64,000 bases of DNA, from contig NZ_CP043641.1 in NCBI RefSeq assembly GCF_014217625.1, positions 2,108,001 to 2,172,000 on the forward strand, written 5' to 3'. This stretch comes from Leifsonia shinshuensis (GTDB lineage: Bacteria; Actinomycetota; Actinomycetes; Actinomycetales; Microbacteriaceae). Shown here piece after piece: positions 44,730-54,048 of the stretch. A program made the position numbers and the translations under genes. Each line of letters begins with the position of its first letter. Position 1 is the stretch's first letter. Below the pieces are notes generated by a model. That model saw nothing but the letters and a program-made list of their open reading frames with translations. It had not been told where the DNA came from and ran no database searches.

Positions 44730-45674
44730 TCAGGCCCCGCCCGCGGTGACGATGGCGTCGGTCGCGAAGCCGGCGACGATCCCGGCGAAGATGCACCATG
44801 CGACCAGCGTCTTCATCCCGGTGCGGCGGGCGACGGCGAGCAGTTCGATGACGACGTACAGGATGGACCCGGCGGCCAGGCCGAGGAACGCGATGGAGAC
44901 GATGTCGCTGCTGAACGACTGGCCGATGACGGTGCCCAGGAAGGTCGGGCCGCCGCCGATCAGGCCGAGCAGCGCCAGGTAGCCCCAGGACGGGCGCGTC
45001 CCGCTCAGCGGGGCGACGATCCCGAAGCCCTCTGTGGCGTTGTGGAGGCCGAAGCCGACGATGAGCAGGATGGCGAAGGCGAGCTCGCCCTGCGCGGCCG
45101 CGGTTCCGATCGCGAGGCCCTCGGCGAAGTTGTGGAGGCCGATGCCGATCGCGATGGTGAGCGCGAGGCGGCGGGCGCCGGCGCGCGACTCGACCTCGGT
45201 GGCGGCGACGATCGCGACGCCGGTGGCGGTGCCGACGGCGGGCGCGCCGTGCGGGGCGGGCTGGGTGCCGTGGGCCGGGTGCGCTCCGTGGGTTCCGGCG
45301 TGCGGGCCGCCGTGGGTCCCGGCGGCGCCGTCCGGCCCCGCGGGAGGCCGGATCGGCGACGCGAGCGCCAGCGCACGCCGCTTCATGTACCGGTCGACGT
45401 AGGTGAGGCTGAGCAGCCCGAGGCCGATGCACGCGGCCATCAGCAGCCCCTGCCCGAGCGCCGGGCCGATCTGGTGCGACGACAGCGCCTTGTCCACGGG
45501 ATCCCACGCCTGCGAGAGCACGTCCCAGAGCAGGAAGATCAGGATTCCAGTGGCGAGCGCGTTCAGCGCGGCTTTCAGTCCGACGGCGTTCGAGCGGAGA
45601 CGGCCGATCGGGAGGCCGAGGAAGATCGTGAGACCGGCGACGGCGCCGAGTGCGGCGACACCCAAGGGAGACAT
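44730..45674 (-). CDS. ZIP-family metal transporter
   Basis: A 314-residue membrane protein. About eight helices; the metal-site motifs GIGLHNFAEGLAIG (TM4) and GFGLHNATEGFGIV (TM5) are intact. Between TM3 and TM4 is a histidine-rich loop (THGGPHAGTHGAHPAHG, about 119-135) typical of metal-sensing ZIP loops. ATG 45674 follows AAGGA. An IdeR/DtxR-like box lies 57-81 bases upstream, so import of iron or manganese (or zinc) under metal control is likely. Confidence 0.9.
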   Translation of the reverse strand: MSPLGVAALGAVAGLTIFLGLPIGRLRSNAVGLKAALNALATGILIFLLWDVLSQAWDPVDKALSSHQIGPALGQGLLMAACIGLGLLSLTYVDRYMKRRALALASPIRPPAGPDGAAGTHGGPHAGTHGAHPAHGTQPAPHGAPAVGTATGVAIVAATEVESRAGARRLALTIAIGIGLHNFAEGLAIGTAAAQGELAFAILLIVGFGLHNATEGFGIVAPLSGTRPSWGYLALLGLIGGGPTFLGTVIGQSFSSDIVSIAFLGLAAGSILYVVIELLAVARRTGMKTLVAWCIFAGIVAGFATDAIVTAGGA

Positions 45675-45730
45675 GAAGATCCTTCGTGGAGGCTGTTGAC
45701 ATCGAACCGGCGGGCTCCGGCCGGATTCGA

Positions 45731-45755
45731 TTGTAAGGTAAGCCTCCCCTTACAA
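45731..45755. promoter_or_regulatory. IdeR/DtxR-like box upstream of ZIP gene
   Basis: TTGTAAGG (45731-45738) and CCTTACAA (45748-45755) form a perfect inverted repeat. The inner 19 bases TAAGGTAAGCCTCCCCTTA (45734-45752) match the DtxR/IdeR consensus (TWAGGTWAGSCTWACCTWA) at 17 of 19 positions. Confidence 0.65.
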
Positions 45756-45846
45756 AGAATCAACTGTGAGGAGTCGCAGGAAGGAACGCAAACGCCCCCC
45801 TCACTGAAATTCATACGTATAATTCCATTAGGCTAGTGTCGTTGCG

Positions 45847-46146
45847 ATGTCGGTAGTCCGGTGGTGGGGTGGTTCAGTGAGGATTTCTTCGAGTGTCGAC
45901 GCTGCGCAGGAGGCGATTTCGGGGTTTTCGGGAGTGCGCGTCGAAGCGCCGGGGCAGCCCACGAACACCGGTTCGAGCAACATCGGAAGCCTGGAATCCG
46001 GCGCGGCGGTTGCGAACCACCTCTTGATCGCCCTCTCCGGCCTGGTGTCTTCTCTGCAATCACACGCCGAAAGAGTCACCGACCTGGCGCCGGCGCTCGA
46101 GCAACGCGATTCACAGGATGCGGGGACCTGGACGTGGGAAGAATGA
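45847..46146 (+). CDS. Small helical secreted-effector-associated protein
   Basis: A 99-residue protein (or 89 from GTG 45877) with a predicted helix-turn-helix fold: SSVDAAQEAISGFSG, then AVANHLLIALSGLVSSLQSHAERVTDLAPALEQRD. No clear W-X-G motif, though TWTW is present at the end; size and position resemble ESX/LXG-associated chaperone-like proteins. A near-perfect -10 (TATAAT, 45818-45823) lies upstream. It overlaps the next gene (ATGA). Low GC relative to neighbours. Confidence 0.6.
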   Translation: MSVVRWWGGSVRISSSVDAAQEAISGFSGVRVEAPGQPTNTGSSNIGSLESGAAVANHLLIALSGLVSSLQSHAERVTDLAPALEQRDSQDAGTWTWEE

Positions 46147-46499
46147 GCGATCCGAGTGCCAGCATGCGGGCAGAGTTCGACCGGAGGATCAGGACGCTTG
46201 AGAGCCGGGTCGATGACGATCTGCAGACGCTCCACCTCCTAGACGAACAGTGGGAGACCTTTCGGCGTGCGATACGTGAGAACGTCGCACGCTTCGAGGA
46301 AGCCGGTCACACGGTCGGGACCGACGATCCTCGCGTGCACCACGACCTTGCAGCCCTGAGAGAGGTCGATGCGTACATAAGGAAGCTCGCCGAGGAGCAG
46401 AACGAATTGCGGGCGGAGGCATCACGCACCATCCGCGCCGATGGTGAGGATGCGATCGCGCGGCTGAGGAACGAGCAGGGCGGCCTGCCGTGGGATTGA
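46143..46499 (+). CDS. Coiled-coil hypothetical protein
   Basis: A 118-residue, charged and mostly helical protein (RAEFDRRIRTLESRVDDDLQTLHLL; IRKLAEEQNELRAEASRTIRA). It reads as a coiled coil and could be a partner of the effector encoded downstream. ATG 46143 overlaps the TGA of the previous gene, and the next gene begins before its stop, so three genes are translationally coupled. No enzyme motif is visible. Confidence 0.65.
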   Translation: MSDPSASMRAEFDRRIRTLESRVDDDLQTLHLLDEQWETFRRAIRENVARFEEAGHTVGTDDPRVHHDLAALREVDAYIRKLAEEQNELRAEASRTIRADGEDAIARLRNEQGGLPWD

Positions 46500-47783
46500 T
46501 CTATCGTTCGGTTGACTCCAGCAACGTGATCGCTGCGCTCGCGAAGAACCTCGAGCACGGTCAGTCGGTATTGGCGCAGCTTCGCAGTGCGAACATCGCG
46601 GCGCTTGGTTCTCTGGATGGCGGGGATCTTTCGGGCAAGGCTTACGCAGCGGCACGAGTGCTGTTCGAGGAGCAGGTGGGGTCGGCGATCGCGGAGCATC
46701 AAGAGCTTTTCGACTCCATTCAGCGAGACCTCGATACGTACGTGCGGCAGGATGCAAAGGTCAGCCCGTACGCGGTGCTGCACGAAGACGAGCTCAACGT
46801 GCAGTTGCGAGCGAGTCAGGCGATGAAGGCCGAAACCGAGAACCTGATCGAGATCAACACCGCCGTTGCCGGAGCGATTTCTCCGGTGCCCCTGCTCGGC
46901 GATTCGCTGCGCATGCTGAATCGTCAACTCGAAATGGTCGTCGACCAGATGGATCGCACGATTCGCGGCCTGGAAGACCGGCTCCTCGCACTACGCGAAT
47001 TCGACGCGGCCACCGGCGGCATCTTCCAACAGAGTGCGATCGTGTCGGCGGCGTCGGTGTCGATGGTAGCGGCGGCCAAGAAGGTTCAGGGGGGACCGGC
47101 CGATGCGGACGGGCACGGCTTCTCGCTCGGTCCGCCCAGGCGACCCAGCATCACATGGGACGAAGACTTCATCTACAACTCTGACACTCCGACGTTTCAA
47201 GATCACGCGAACTCCGTGAAGTGGATGGCCATGCTGAGAGGCGCGCAGTTGCTCAGAGCCGGTGACCTCGCCGATGCACTCGCCGCCTACCAGCACTACT
47301 GGTCGAATACGGGCGATCCCTTCGTCATCGATTTCCAGAAGGCGTATGGCGACGACCCAGTGATCGCCGGGAACGTCGATGAAGCCATTCGCATTGCACA
47401 AATCTCGGCCGACAGTTTCGCCGCTGAGGGCCGAGCGTCCTTCTCCATCACCGGGAGAGCGGGGCCCGCGGGAGGGTACCCGAGCACCGAGGCAGAAAGC
47501 CATCGGCGCCTACCAACAGTGGACGAGCGCAGACGTAGCGGTGAGCGGCGACCAGGTCACGATGACCGTGGTTGTTCATGCCGAGGATTACTACAACTTC
47601 AACCGGGGGCAGTCAGACATCGCGTCGGGAGAGTCCGACGACGAGAACGGCAGATTCACCGAAGTCGGCTGGGCCCGACCTTTCGAGACGACGGGTGAGG
47701 TCGTCCGGACCGTAACGTGGACAGCAGGCGATCTCTCTTCAGCAAAGGCGACTATTCCATCCGAACAACACATCAAACGCTGA
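46490..47783 (+). pseudogene. Effector-like protein interrupted by a one-base frameshift
   Basis: From GTG 46490 the frame encodes a helical N-terminal region (LXG-like, residues 1-170) and a middle segment with WMAMLRGAQLLRAGDLADALAAYQHYW. At 47489-47495 an extra G shifts the frame: it would continue as a random tail to 47698, while the downstream +1 frame continues smoothly as QKAIGAYQQWTSADVAVSG and ends with DYYNFNRGQSDIASGESDDENGRF and GEVVRTVTWTAGDL before the stop at 47783. Removing one G from the GG at 47491-47492 gives a 430-residue protein. The tail resembles the C-terminal ends of secreted polymorphic toxins. This may be a disabled effector, a phase-variable switch or a sequencing error. 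Confidence 0.7.
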
Positions 47784-47797
47784 AAGCGAGGAGCACA

Positions 47798-48307
47798 GTG
47801 AACACAGGCTTCTCCGGTCATCGGCTGCTGGGAGCGCCGGGCCTCATCTTGGCGCTCCTCCTGAGTGCCTGCACTGCACAGCCCTCGGGCGATGCGAACG
47901 AACGAGGAGGACACACCGTGCAATCGGCCCGGAAATCCGGCACCGGAAAGGTGCAGCACACGCTCGAGCCCGTCACCACGAGGTTTCCGCAGCTTGTCAC
48001 TGCGGAATCAGCGTCGTGGATGTCAGGCACGCTGGGTGATTCTCGCGCGCCTGGACCAAGCACGTACTGGATCGATGCGATCGTCGAGCTTTCGGAAGCG
48101 GAGCACGCCGAGATTCTGAGGGCCGTGTCGGCGACGGAGAATCCTCTGCCAGAGGACTTCTCACCGGTGTTGCGGGATGCGATCCCCAGCGGACCATTGC
48201 TCACCTCCAGCGAACTGAATGAGCGGTTCTCAGACGGACAGTTTGTGAGCAAGGTCTACCTTGTGGCGGACGGACGTAGCCTGATCCTCAGCACCGTCTT
48301 CCGCTAG
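47798..48307 (+). CDS. Lipoprotein, possible immunity protein
   Basis: A 169-residue protein. A signal peptide (LLGAPGLILALLLSACTAQ) with lipobox LSAC places it on the outer face of the membrane. The mature part has mixed strand and helix, with EHAEILRAVSATENPLPEDF and TSSELNERFSDGQFVSKVYL. GTG 47798 with AGGAG upstream is the start, 14 bases after the broken effector gene. The position directly after an effector-like gene is typical of membrane-anchored immunity proteins, but this is inferred from context only. Confidence 0.7.
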   Translation: MNTGFSGHRLLGAPGLILALLLSACTAQPSGDANERGGHTVQSARKSGTGKVQHTLEPVTTRFPQLVTAESASWMSGTLGDSRAPGPSTYWIDAIVELSEAEHAEILRAVSATENPLPEDFSPVLRDAIPSGPLLTSSELNERFSDGQFVSKVYLVADGRSLILSTVFR

Positions 48308-48321
48308 CGGAGCCCACGGCC

Positions 48322-49179
48322 TCACTCGTTCCGCGGCACCACGACCATCGGCACCGGCAGCTCCCGCAGCATCGCGGCCGCGGTGGAGCCGAGGAAGAGC
48401 CGGCTCGGCTGCGCGAGGCGGCTGGAGCCGACCACGACGATCTCGCCGGGCTCCCAGTCGAGGCGGGACACCGCGTTCTGGATGTTGTCGCCCTTCGCGA
48501 CCACCGCCGTCGCGACGACGCCCGTCGCCGCGCTGGCCTCCTCCAGCACCGTGGCGGCGTGGTGCTCGCCGATGCTCTGCTTGGGGGCCGCGGCGTCGCC
48601 GGGGAGGTCGAGGGCGAGCAGCGAGACCAGCCGGAGCGGGACGCCGGCCGCGACCGAGAGGCGCTCGCCGGTCGCCAGGACGTCCGTCGCGCCGGCGCGG
48701 GTGCCGACCATGCTGGTCACACGGGTGAGCTGCGGCGCGTGGTCGCGCCAACCCTCCGGCGCGAGGAGCACGGGGATCGGCGAGGCGTGCAGCAGGGCGC
48801 CCGCGACCGAGCCGACGGTGAAGCGGCCCAGGAGGCCGCCGCGCGCGGCGCCGACCACGATCAGCGTCGAGCCGAGCTCCTCCGCCGTGGTGAGCAGGCC
48901 CTCGGCGAGCGAGTCGCCGAAGACGACCCGCCCGCTGAAGGCGGCCGACGACGGGACGCGAGTGCGCGCGTCCGCCAGCCAGCCCTCCGCGGTGTCGCGC
49001 AGGAGGGCGTCGTACGCCGGGTCGTTCGGCACGTTTCCGCGCCGGGAGGTGTCCGGCATGACCAGGACCACGTCGAGGTCCGCTCCGAAGGAGACTGCCA
49101 GCGCGGCGCCGGCGGCGAGGGCGTCCTCTCCGGCCGGTGTCGCCTCGTATCCGACGAGGATGCGCTGAGTGGTGGTCAT
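48322..49179 (-). CDS. Universal stress protein, two UspA domains
   Basis: A 285-residue tandem UspA protein. The first domain (RILVGYEATPAGEDALAAGAAL) contains an ATP-binding G-x2-G-x9-G-[ST] pattern (GAARGGLLGRFTVGSVA). The second, from about residue 150, ends in VVVGSSRLAQPSRLFLGSTAAAML. It is predicted to bind ATP and act in stress adaptation. ATG 49179. It lies directly downstream of gabT-gabD on the same strand, separated by 81 bases, with no evidence of functional linkage. Confidence 0.9.
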   Translation of the reverse strand: MTTTQRILVGYEATPAGEDALAAGAALAVSFGADLDVVLVMPDTSRRGNVPNDPAYDALLRDTAEGWLADARTRVPSSAAFSGRVVFGDSLAEGLLTTAEELGSTLIVVGAARGGLLGRFTVGSVAGALLHASPIPVLLAPEGWRDHAPQLTRVTSMVGTRAGATDVLATGERLSVAAGVPLRLVSLLALDLPGDAAAPKQSIGEHHAATVLEEASAATGVVATAVVAKGDNIQNAVSRLDWEPGEIVVVGSSRLAQPSRLFLGSTAAAMLRELPVPMVVVPRNE

Positions 49180-49260
49180 GGTTTGCTTCTTCCGGCTCGG
49201 GTGGTGCGGAGGTTGGGGTGGGCGGCCCGCCGTGTCGTGCGGGCCGCCCGTGCCGCCGGG

Positions 49261-50751
49261 TCAGGCGGGGATGAGTGTGTACTTCGTGCTCAGGTACTCG
49301 TGGATGCCCTCGAGCCCGCCCTCGCGGCCGAGGCCCGACTGCTTGACGCCGCCGAACGGTGCTGCGGCGTTGGAGACGAGGCCGGTGTTGAGGCCCATCA
49401 TCCCGGTGTCCACCGCGTCGATCATGCGCTGGCCGCGCGCGAGGTCCTGGGTGAACACGTAGCCGACCAGACCGTACTCGGTCTCGTTGGCGCGTGCCAC
49501 GGCCTCCTCCTCGGTGGAGAACGTCGTGATCGCCAGGATCGGGCCGAAGATCTCCTCGCGGAGGATCTCGCTTCCCGGCTGCACGTCCACGAGCACGGTC
49601 GGCTCGAAGAAGAAGCCGTCGCCCTCCGGGGCCTTTCCGCCGCTGAGGACGCGGGCGCCGCGGGAGACCGCGTCGTCCACGAGCGCCGTCATGGAGGCCA
49701 CCGCGCGGTCGTCGATCAGCGGGCCGATGGTGACGCCCGCCTCGGTGCCGGGGCCGAGCTTCATGGCGTCGACCTTCTCGGTGACGCGGCGGGCGAACTC
49801 GCCGGCGACATCCTCGTGGACGATGAAGCGGTTGGCGGCGGTGCAGGCCTGGCCGATGTTGCGGAACTTCGCGAGCATCGCGCCCTCGACCGCCTTGTCC
49901 AGATCGGCGTCCTCGAAGACGACGAACGGGGCGTTGCCGCCGAGCTCCATGGAGGTGCGCAGCACGTTCTGACCGGCCTGCGCGAGCAGGGCGCGGCCGA
50001 CCGGCGTGGAGCCGGTGAACGACAGCTTGCGGAGGCGCGGGTCCGCGATGATCGGGGCCGAGACCGCACCGGAGGTGTTGGTCTGGACGACGTTCACGAC
50101 ACCGGCGGGGACGCCGGCGTCGGCGAGCAGCTGCGCGAGGAACAGCGTGGTCAGCGGGGTCAGCTCGGCCGGCTTGACGACCACGGTGCAGCCCGCGGCG
50201 AGAGCCGGAGCGATCTTGCGGGTGGCCATCGCGAGCGGGAAGTTCCACGGCGTGATGAAGAAGCTCGGCCCGACCGGTCGCTGCGAGACGACCATCGTGC
50301 CGGTGCCCTCCGGGTTCTGCCCGTAGCGGCCGGCGATGCGCACGGCCTCCTCGGAGAACCAGCGCAGGAACTCGCCGCCGTAGGTGACCTCGCCGTTGGC
50401 CTCGGCCAGCGGCTTGCCCATCTCCAGCGTCATGAGCAGTGCGAAGTCGTCGCGGCGCTCCTGCAGCAGGTCGAACGCACGGCGCAGGATCTCGGCGCGC
50501 GTGCGCGGCGGGGTGGCGGCCCAGGCGTCCTGCGCGGCCACCGCGGCGTCGAGGGCGCGGATGCCGTCCTCGGGGGTCGCGTTGGCGATGCGCTTGATGA
50601 CGCGGCCGGTGGCCGGGTCCTGGACCTGGATCTGCGGGCGGGTGCCCTGCTCCCAGACGCCGCCGATGAAGAAGCCGTCGGGGACGCGGGAGAGGAGGTC
50701 GGCCTCGGCCGCAGTGAACTCGGTGGTGGTGGTGGTGTCGACGGCGCTCAT
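49261..50751 (-). CDS. gabD: Succinate-semialdehyde dehydrogenase
   Basis: A 496-residue NAD(P)+-dependent aldehyde dehydrogenase. Catalytic residues: N170 in TPWNFPLA, E269 in SMELGGNAPF and C303 in GQACTAANRF. It oxidises succinate semialdehyde to succinate, the second step of GABA breakdown. ATG 50751 overlaps the gabT stop (ATGA), which fixes the start. The whole frame is open further upstream, but that extension is an artefact. Neighbouring gabT and PucR regulator complete the GABA module. Confidence 0.93.
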   Translation of the reverse strand: MSAVDTTTTTEFTAAEADLLSRVPDGFFIGGVWEQGTRPQIQVQDPATGRVIKRIANATPEDGIRALDAAVAAQDAWAATPPRTRAEILRRAFDLLQERRDDFALLMTLEMGKPLAEANGEVTYGGEFLRWFSEEAVRIAGRYGQNPEGTGTMVVSQRPVGPSFFITPWNFPLAMATRKIAPALAAGCTVVVKPAELTPLTTLFLAQLLADAGVPAGVVNVVQTNTSGAVSAPIIADPRLRKLSFTGSTPVGRALLAQAGQNVLRTSMELGGNAPFVVFEDADLDKAVEGAMLAKFRNIGQACTAANRFIVHEDVAGEFARRVTEKVDAMKLGPGTEAGVTIGPLIDDRAVASMTALVDDAVSRGARVLSGGKAPEGDGFFFEPTVLVDVQPGSEILREEIFGPILAITTFSTEEEAVARANETEYGLVGYVFTQDLARGQRMIDAVDTGMMGLNTGLVSNAAAPFGGVKQSGLGREGGLEGIHEYLSTKYTLIPA

Positions 50752-52109
50752 GCGTTGGCCACCGCCTCCGCGACGACGTCCAGCCCCTCGATGAGGAGGT
50801 GGTCGGGGATGCTCAGCGGCGGGAGGAAGCGGATCACGTTGCCGTAGGTGCCGCAGGTGAGCAGCACGACGCCGGCGGCGTGCGCGGCGGCGGCGACCTT
50901 GCCGGTGAGCGCGGCGTCCGGCTCGCCGGTCTCGGGGTCCACCAGCTCGATCGCGACCATGGCGCCGCGGCCGCGCACCTCGGCGACGCGCGGGTCGGCG
51001 GCGCGGAGGGCGCCGAGCTTCTCGAACAGGATCTCGCCGATGGCGCGGGCGCGCCCGGCCAGGTCCTCCTGCTCGTAGGTCTCGATCGCGGCGAGAGCGG
51101 CGACGCAGGCGAGCGGGTTGCCGCCGTAGGTGCCGCCGAGGCCGCCGATCTGCGGCGCGTCCATGATCTCGGCGCGACCGGTGACCGCGGACAGCGGGAG
51201 GCCGCCGGCGATGCCCTTGGCGGTGACGATCAGGTCGGGCACGATGTCGAACTGCTCGGAGGCGAACATGGTGCCGGTGCGGGCGAAGCCGGTCTGCACC
51301 TCGTCGGCGATGAAGACGACGCCGTTCTCGTTCGCCCAGGTCTGGAGCGCGGGGAGGAAGCCGTCGGCCGGGACGATGAAGCCGCCCTCGCCCTGGATGG
51401 GCTCGATGATGACGGCGGCCAGGTTGGACGCGCCGATCTGCTTCTCGATCATCGTGATGGCACGCTTGGCCGCCTCGGCGCCGCTGAGGCCGCCGTCGCG
51501 CAGCGGGTAGCTGAGCGGGGCGCGGTAGATCTCGGGCGCGAACGGGCCGAAGCCGTTCTTGTACGGCTGGTTCTTGGCGGTGAGGCCCATCGTGAGGTTC
51601 GTGCGGCCGTGATAGGCGTGGTCGAACGCGACGACGGCCTGCTTGCCCGTGTAGTGGCGGGCGATCTTGACCGCGTTCTCGACGGCCTCCGCACCGGAGT
51701 TGAACAGGGCGCTGCGCTTGACGTGGTCGCCCGGCGTGAGGCGGTTGAGGGCCTCGGCGACGTCCACGTAGGAGTCGTACGGCGCGACGGTGAAGCAGGT
51801 GTGCGTGAAGGCGGCGACCTGGGCGGTCACGGCCTCGACGATGCGCGGGGCGGCGTTGCCCACACCCGTGACGGCGATGCCGGAGCCGAAGTCGATCAGG
51901 GAGTTGCCGTCGACGTCGACGAGCACACCCCCGCCCGCTGCGACGGTGTACACGGGGATGGTGGCGCCGACGCCGGCCGCGACGGCCTGCGCCTTGCGCT
52001 CGGCGCGCTTGCGCGACTCGGGGCCGGGGATGGGGGTGACGAGCCGGCGCTCCTGCGGGAGCGAGGGTCCGCCGACGAGAGTTGCGGAGGCGGGGGAAAC
52101 GATGGTCAT
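50748..52109 (-). CDS. gabT: 4-aminobutyrate aminotransferase
   Basis: A 453-residue class III PLP-dependent aminotransferase. The PLP lysine is K298 (IVTAKGIAGGLPLSAVTG), and IEPIQGEGGF plus FIADEVQTGFARTG are the typical cofactor-contacting motifs. It converts GABA and 2-oxoglutarate to succinate semialdehyde and glutamate. ATG 52109 was chosen; upstream in-frame codons lack a ribosome site. It is divergent from a PucR-type regulator. Confidence 0.94.
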   Translation of the reverse strand: MTIVSPASATLVGGPSLPQERRLVTPIPGPESRKRAERKAQAVAAGVGATIPVYTVAAGGGVLVDVDGNSLIDFGSGIAVTGVGNAAPRIVEAVTAQVAAFTHTCFTVAPYDSYVDVAEALNRLTPGDHVKRSALFNSGAEAVENAVKIARHYTGKQAVVAFDHAYHGRTNLTMGLTAKNQPYKNGFGPFAPEIYRAPLSYPLRDGGLSGAEAAKRAITMIEKQIGASNLAAVIIEPIQGEGGFIVPADGFLPALQTWANENGVVFIADEVQTGFARTGTMFASEQFDIVPDLIVTAKGIAGGLPLSAVTGRAEIMDAPQIGGLGGTYGGNPLACVAALAAIETYEQEDLAGRARAIGEILFEKLGALRAADPRVAEVRGRGAMVAIELVDPETGEPDAALTGKVAAAAHAAGVVLLTCGTYGNVIRFLPPLSIPDHLLIEGLDVVAEAVANA

Positions 52110-52132
52110 GGCGGCATCGTAGGGAGCCGGAC

Positions 52133-52161
52133 GTGACCTGCGCCTGGACGGCCCGTACAAT
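52133..52161 (+). promoter_or_regulatory. Promoter of the PucR-type regulator
   Basis: GTGACC (52133-52138) and TACAAT (52156-52161) with a 17-base spacer face the PucR gene. The 95-base divergent gap must also hold the gabT promoter. Confidence 0.45.
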
Positions 52162-52204
52162 TCGAGCGTCAGGAATCGACATCCTGGCAGATGGAGTGCT
52201 TCCG

Positions 52205-53656
52205 ATGCCCGCGACCCTCGCCCAACTGCTCGCCCGGCCCGAGCTCGGCCTCCGCCTGCTCACCGCGGGCGAGGTCGGTGAGCTCGACACCCCGCTGTCG
52301 TGGGCGCACAGCTCCGACCTCCCCGATCCGACGCCGTTCCTGTCGCCTGGCCAGGTGCTGCTCGTGACGGGGACGCCGGAAGATGTCGACCCGTACGTGT
52401 CCCGGCTGGTGGAGCACGGGATCGCCGGGCTGGGATTCGGCACGGAGGTGCTGCGCGACACCCCGGAGCCGCTGGTCGAGGCGTGCACGCGGCACGGCCT
52501 CCCGCTGTTCGAGGTGCCGTACCGGACGCCGTTCATCGCGGTCGCGCGGTTCGTCGCCGACCGGGTCGCCGCGGACGCGTACGCGCGCAACACCTGGGCG
52601 CTGCGAGCCTCCCGCGCGATCTCGCTGGCGGCGCTTCGGCCGGACGCGCTCGGCGCGGTGCTCGCAGAGCTGGCGCGCCAGATCGACCGGCCGGTCGCGC
52701 TGATCGGGGCGGACGGGACGCTCGACAGGCTCGCGCCCGCCGGAGCCCTGGACGCGGCCGCGCGGGCGGTGCTGACCGGAGCGGCCGAGCCCCTGCTGCG
52801 CAGCCGGCGCCGTGCGGCGGGGACGGCCGTGACGGACGCCGGGCCGTTCTCGCTGCAGACCCTGGGCGCGGCCGGCCGGCTGCGCGGCGTGCTCGCGATC
52901 GGGTCGGAGGGGCTCGACCAGGCGGCGCAGCAGGTGGTGACCGGTGTCGTCGCGCTCGCCGGGCTGGCGCTGGAGCAGAGCCGGGCGACCGACGCGGCGC
53001 GGGCGCGGCTCCGCACCGCGGTGTGGCGGGCGCTGCTGGCCGGGGATGCGGCGCTGGCGGAGGCGGTGGCGGAGCCCGTGCTCGGGGCGCTGCCGGACCA
53101 GCCGGCACGGGTGACGGTGCTGCACGGAGCGGCGGGCGCCGCGGCGGCGGACTGGTTGGAGGCGGGAGGCGACGCGTTCTTCGCCCGCGACGGGCAGGAT
53201 CTGGTGGTGCTCGGCGCTTCCCCTGACGCGATCGTGGAGCTGGCGGACCGCTTCGAGCTGCGCGGCGGCTCGTCCGCGCCGGTGACGTTCGCGGCGCTCG
53301 CGTCGGGTGTGACCCAGGCCGGAGTGGCGGCGCGCCGGTCGACACGGGAGGACCGGGTGCCGTCGTTCGACGACGTGGCGGCGGCGGGGATGCTCGCGCT
53401 GCTGCAGACGCCGGACGCGCGCGCGGTGGCCGCGACAGCGCTGGCGCCGCTGGCGGAGGCGGACCCGGCGCTGCCGGGCATCCTCCGCACCTGGCTGGAC
53501 GCCGACGGGGTCTACGACGTGGCGGCGCGGCGACTCGGGATGCACCGGCACACGCTGCGTGCGCGGGTCGCGGACGCGGAACGGCTGCTCGGGCGCGACC
53601 TCGGCGGGTTCGCGGCGCGGGCTGACCTGTATGCGGCGCTGCGGGCGGCAGAGTAG
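52205..53656 (+). CDS. PucR-family transcriptional regulator, likely of gabTD
   Basis: A 483-residue regulator. It has an N-terminal PucR domain (TLAQLLARPELGLRLLTAGEVGELDTPLSWAHSSDL), a central GGDEF/CdaR-like region, and a C-terminal HTH_30 (ILRTWLDADGVYDVAARRLGMHRHTLRARVADAERLLG). ATG 52205 with GGAG upstream is the start; an in-frame extension to 52082 would cross the promoter. Divergence from gabT suggests it activates GABA catabolism in response to GABA or a relative. Confidence 0.9.
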   Translation: MPATLAQLLARPELGLRLLTAGEVGELDTPLSWAHSSDLPDPTPFLSPGQVLLVTGTPEDVDPYVSRLVEHGIAGLGFGTEVLRDTPEPLVEACTRHGLPLFEVPYRTPFIAVARFVADRVAADAYARNTWALRASRAISLAALRPDALGAVLAELARQIDRPVALIGADGTLDRLAPAGALDAAARAVLTGAAEPLLRSRRRAAGTAVTDAGPFSLQTLGAAGRLRGVLAIGSEGLDQAAQQVVTGVVALAGLALEQSRATDAARARLRTAVWRALLAGDAALAEAVAEPVLGALPDQPARVTVLHGAAGAAAADWLEAGGDAFFARDGQDLVVLGASPDAIVELADRFELRGGSSAPVTFAALASGVTQAGVAARRSTREDRVPSFDDVAAAGMLALLQTPDARAVAATALAPLAEADPALPGILRTWLDADGVYDVAARRLGMHRHTLRARVADAERLLGRDLGGFAARADLYAALRAAE

Positions 53657-53659
53657 CGC

Positions 53660-53962
53660 CTAGCGGTCGACCGGCACCAGAGCGTCCGGAGCCAGCGCAT
53701 CCGGGGCCAGCACGGCGTCGGTGGCGACGGTCGAGGCCGCGCGGAGGCGGGTCACGATGAGTGCGCCGGCAGCCGCGGCCGCTGCGATGAAGAACAGCGC
53801 CGCGATCGCCAGGTCGACCCACTGGCGGCGGGTGAAGCCCATGTGGTGCCCGACGGCCACTGTCGCGAGGCCGTGGTCGACGGCCGGGGTGGTCAGGGCG
53901 CCGAGCGCGACCGCCGCCACGACGAACGCGAACCCGAACAACGACCAACCGACACTGCGCAT
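53660..53962 (-). CDS. Small two-helix membrane protein
   Basis: A 100-residue protein with two transmembrane helices (GWSLFGFAFVVAAVALGALT; WVDLAIAALFFIAAAAAAGALIV) and a repetitive C-terminal tail (APDALAPDALVPVDR). ATG 53962 is preferred; a GTG at 53980 is an alternative. It is convergent with the PucR gene, with stops four bases apart. Function unknown. Confidence 0.65.
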   Translation of the reverse strand: MRSVGWSLFGFAFVVAAVALGALTTPAVDHGLATVAVGHHMGFTRRQWVDLAIAALFFIAAAAAAGALIVTRLRAASTVATDAVLAPDALAPDALVPVDR

Positions 53963-54048
53963 GTTCCCATTCAAACCCACGGGATGCGTCGGGCAACCCC
54001 GCCGTGCCGATCGTTACCGGTCGTTCAGGTAACGGCCGTCGCGCGGCG

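Noticed and set aside
47485..47500. Programmed ribosomal frameshift in the effector gene
   Set aside because: The local sequence has no slippery heptamer or evident downstream structure; a simple insertion is more likely.
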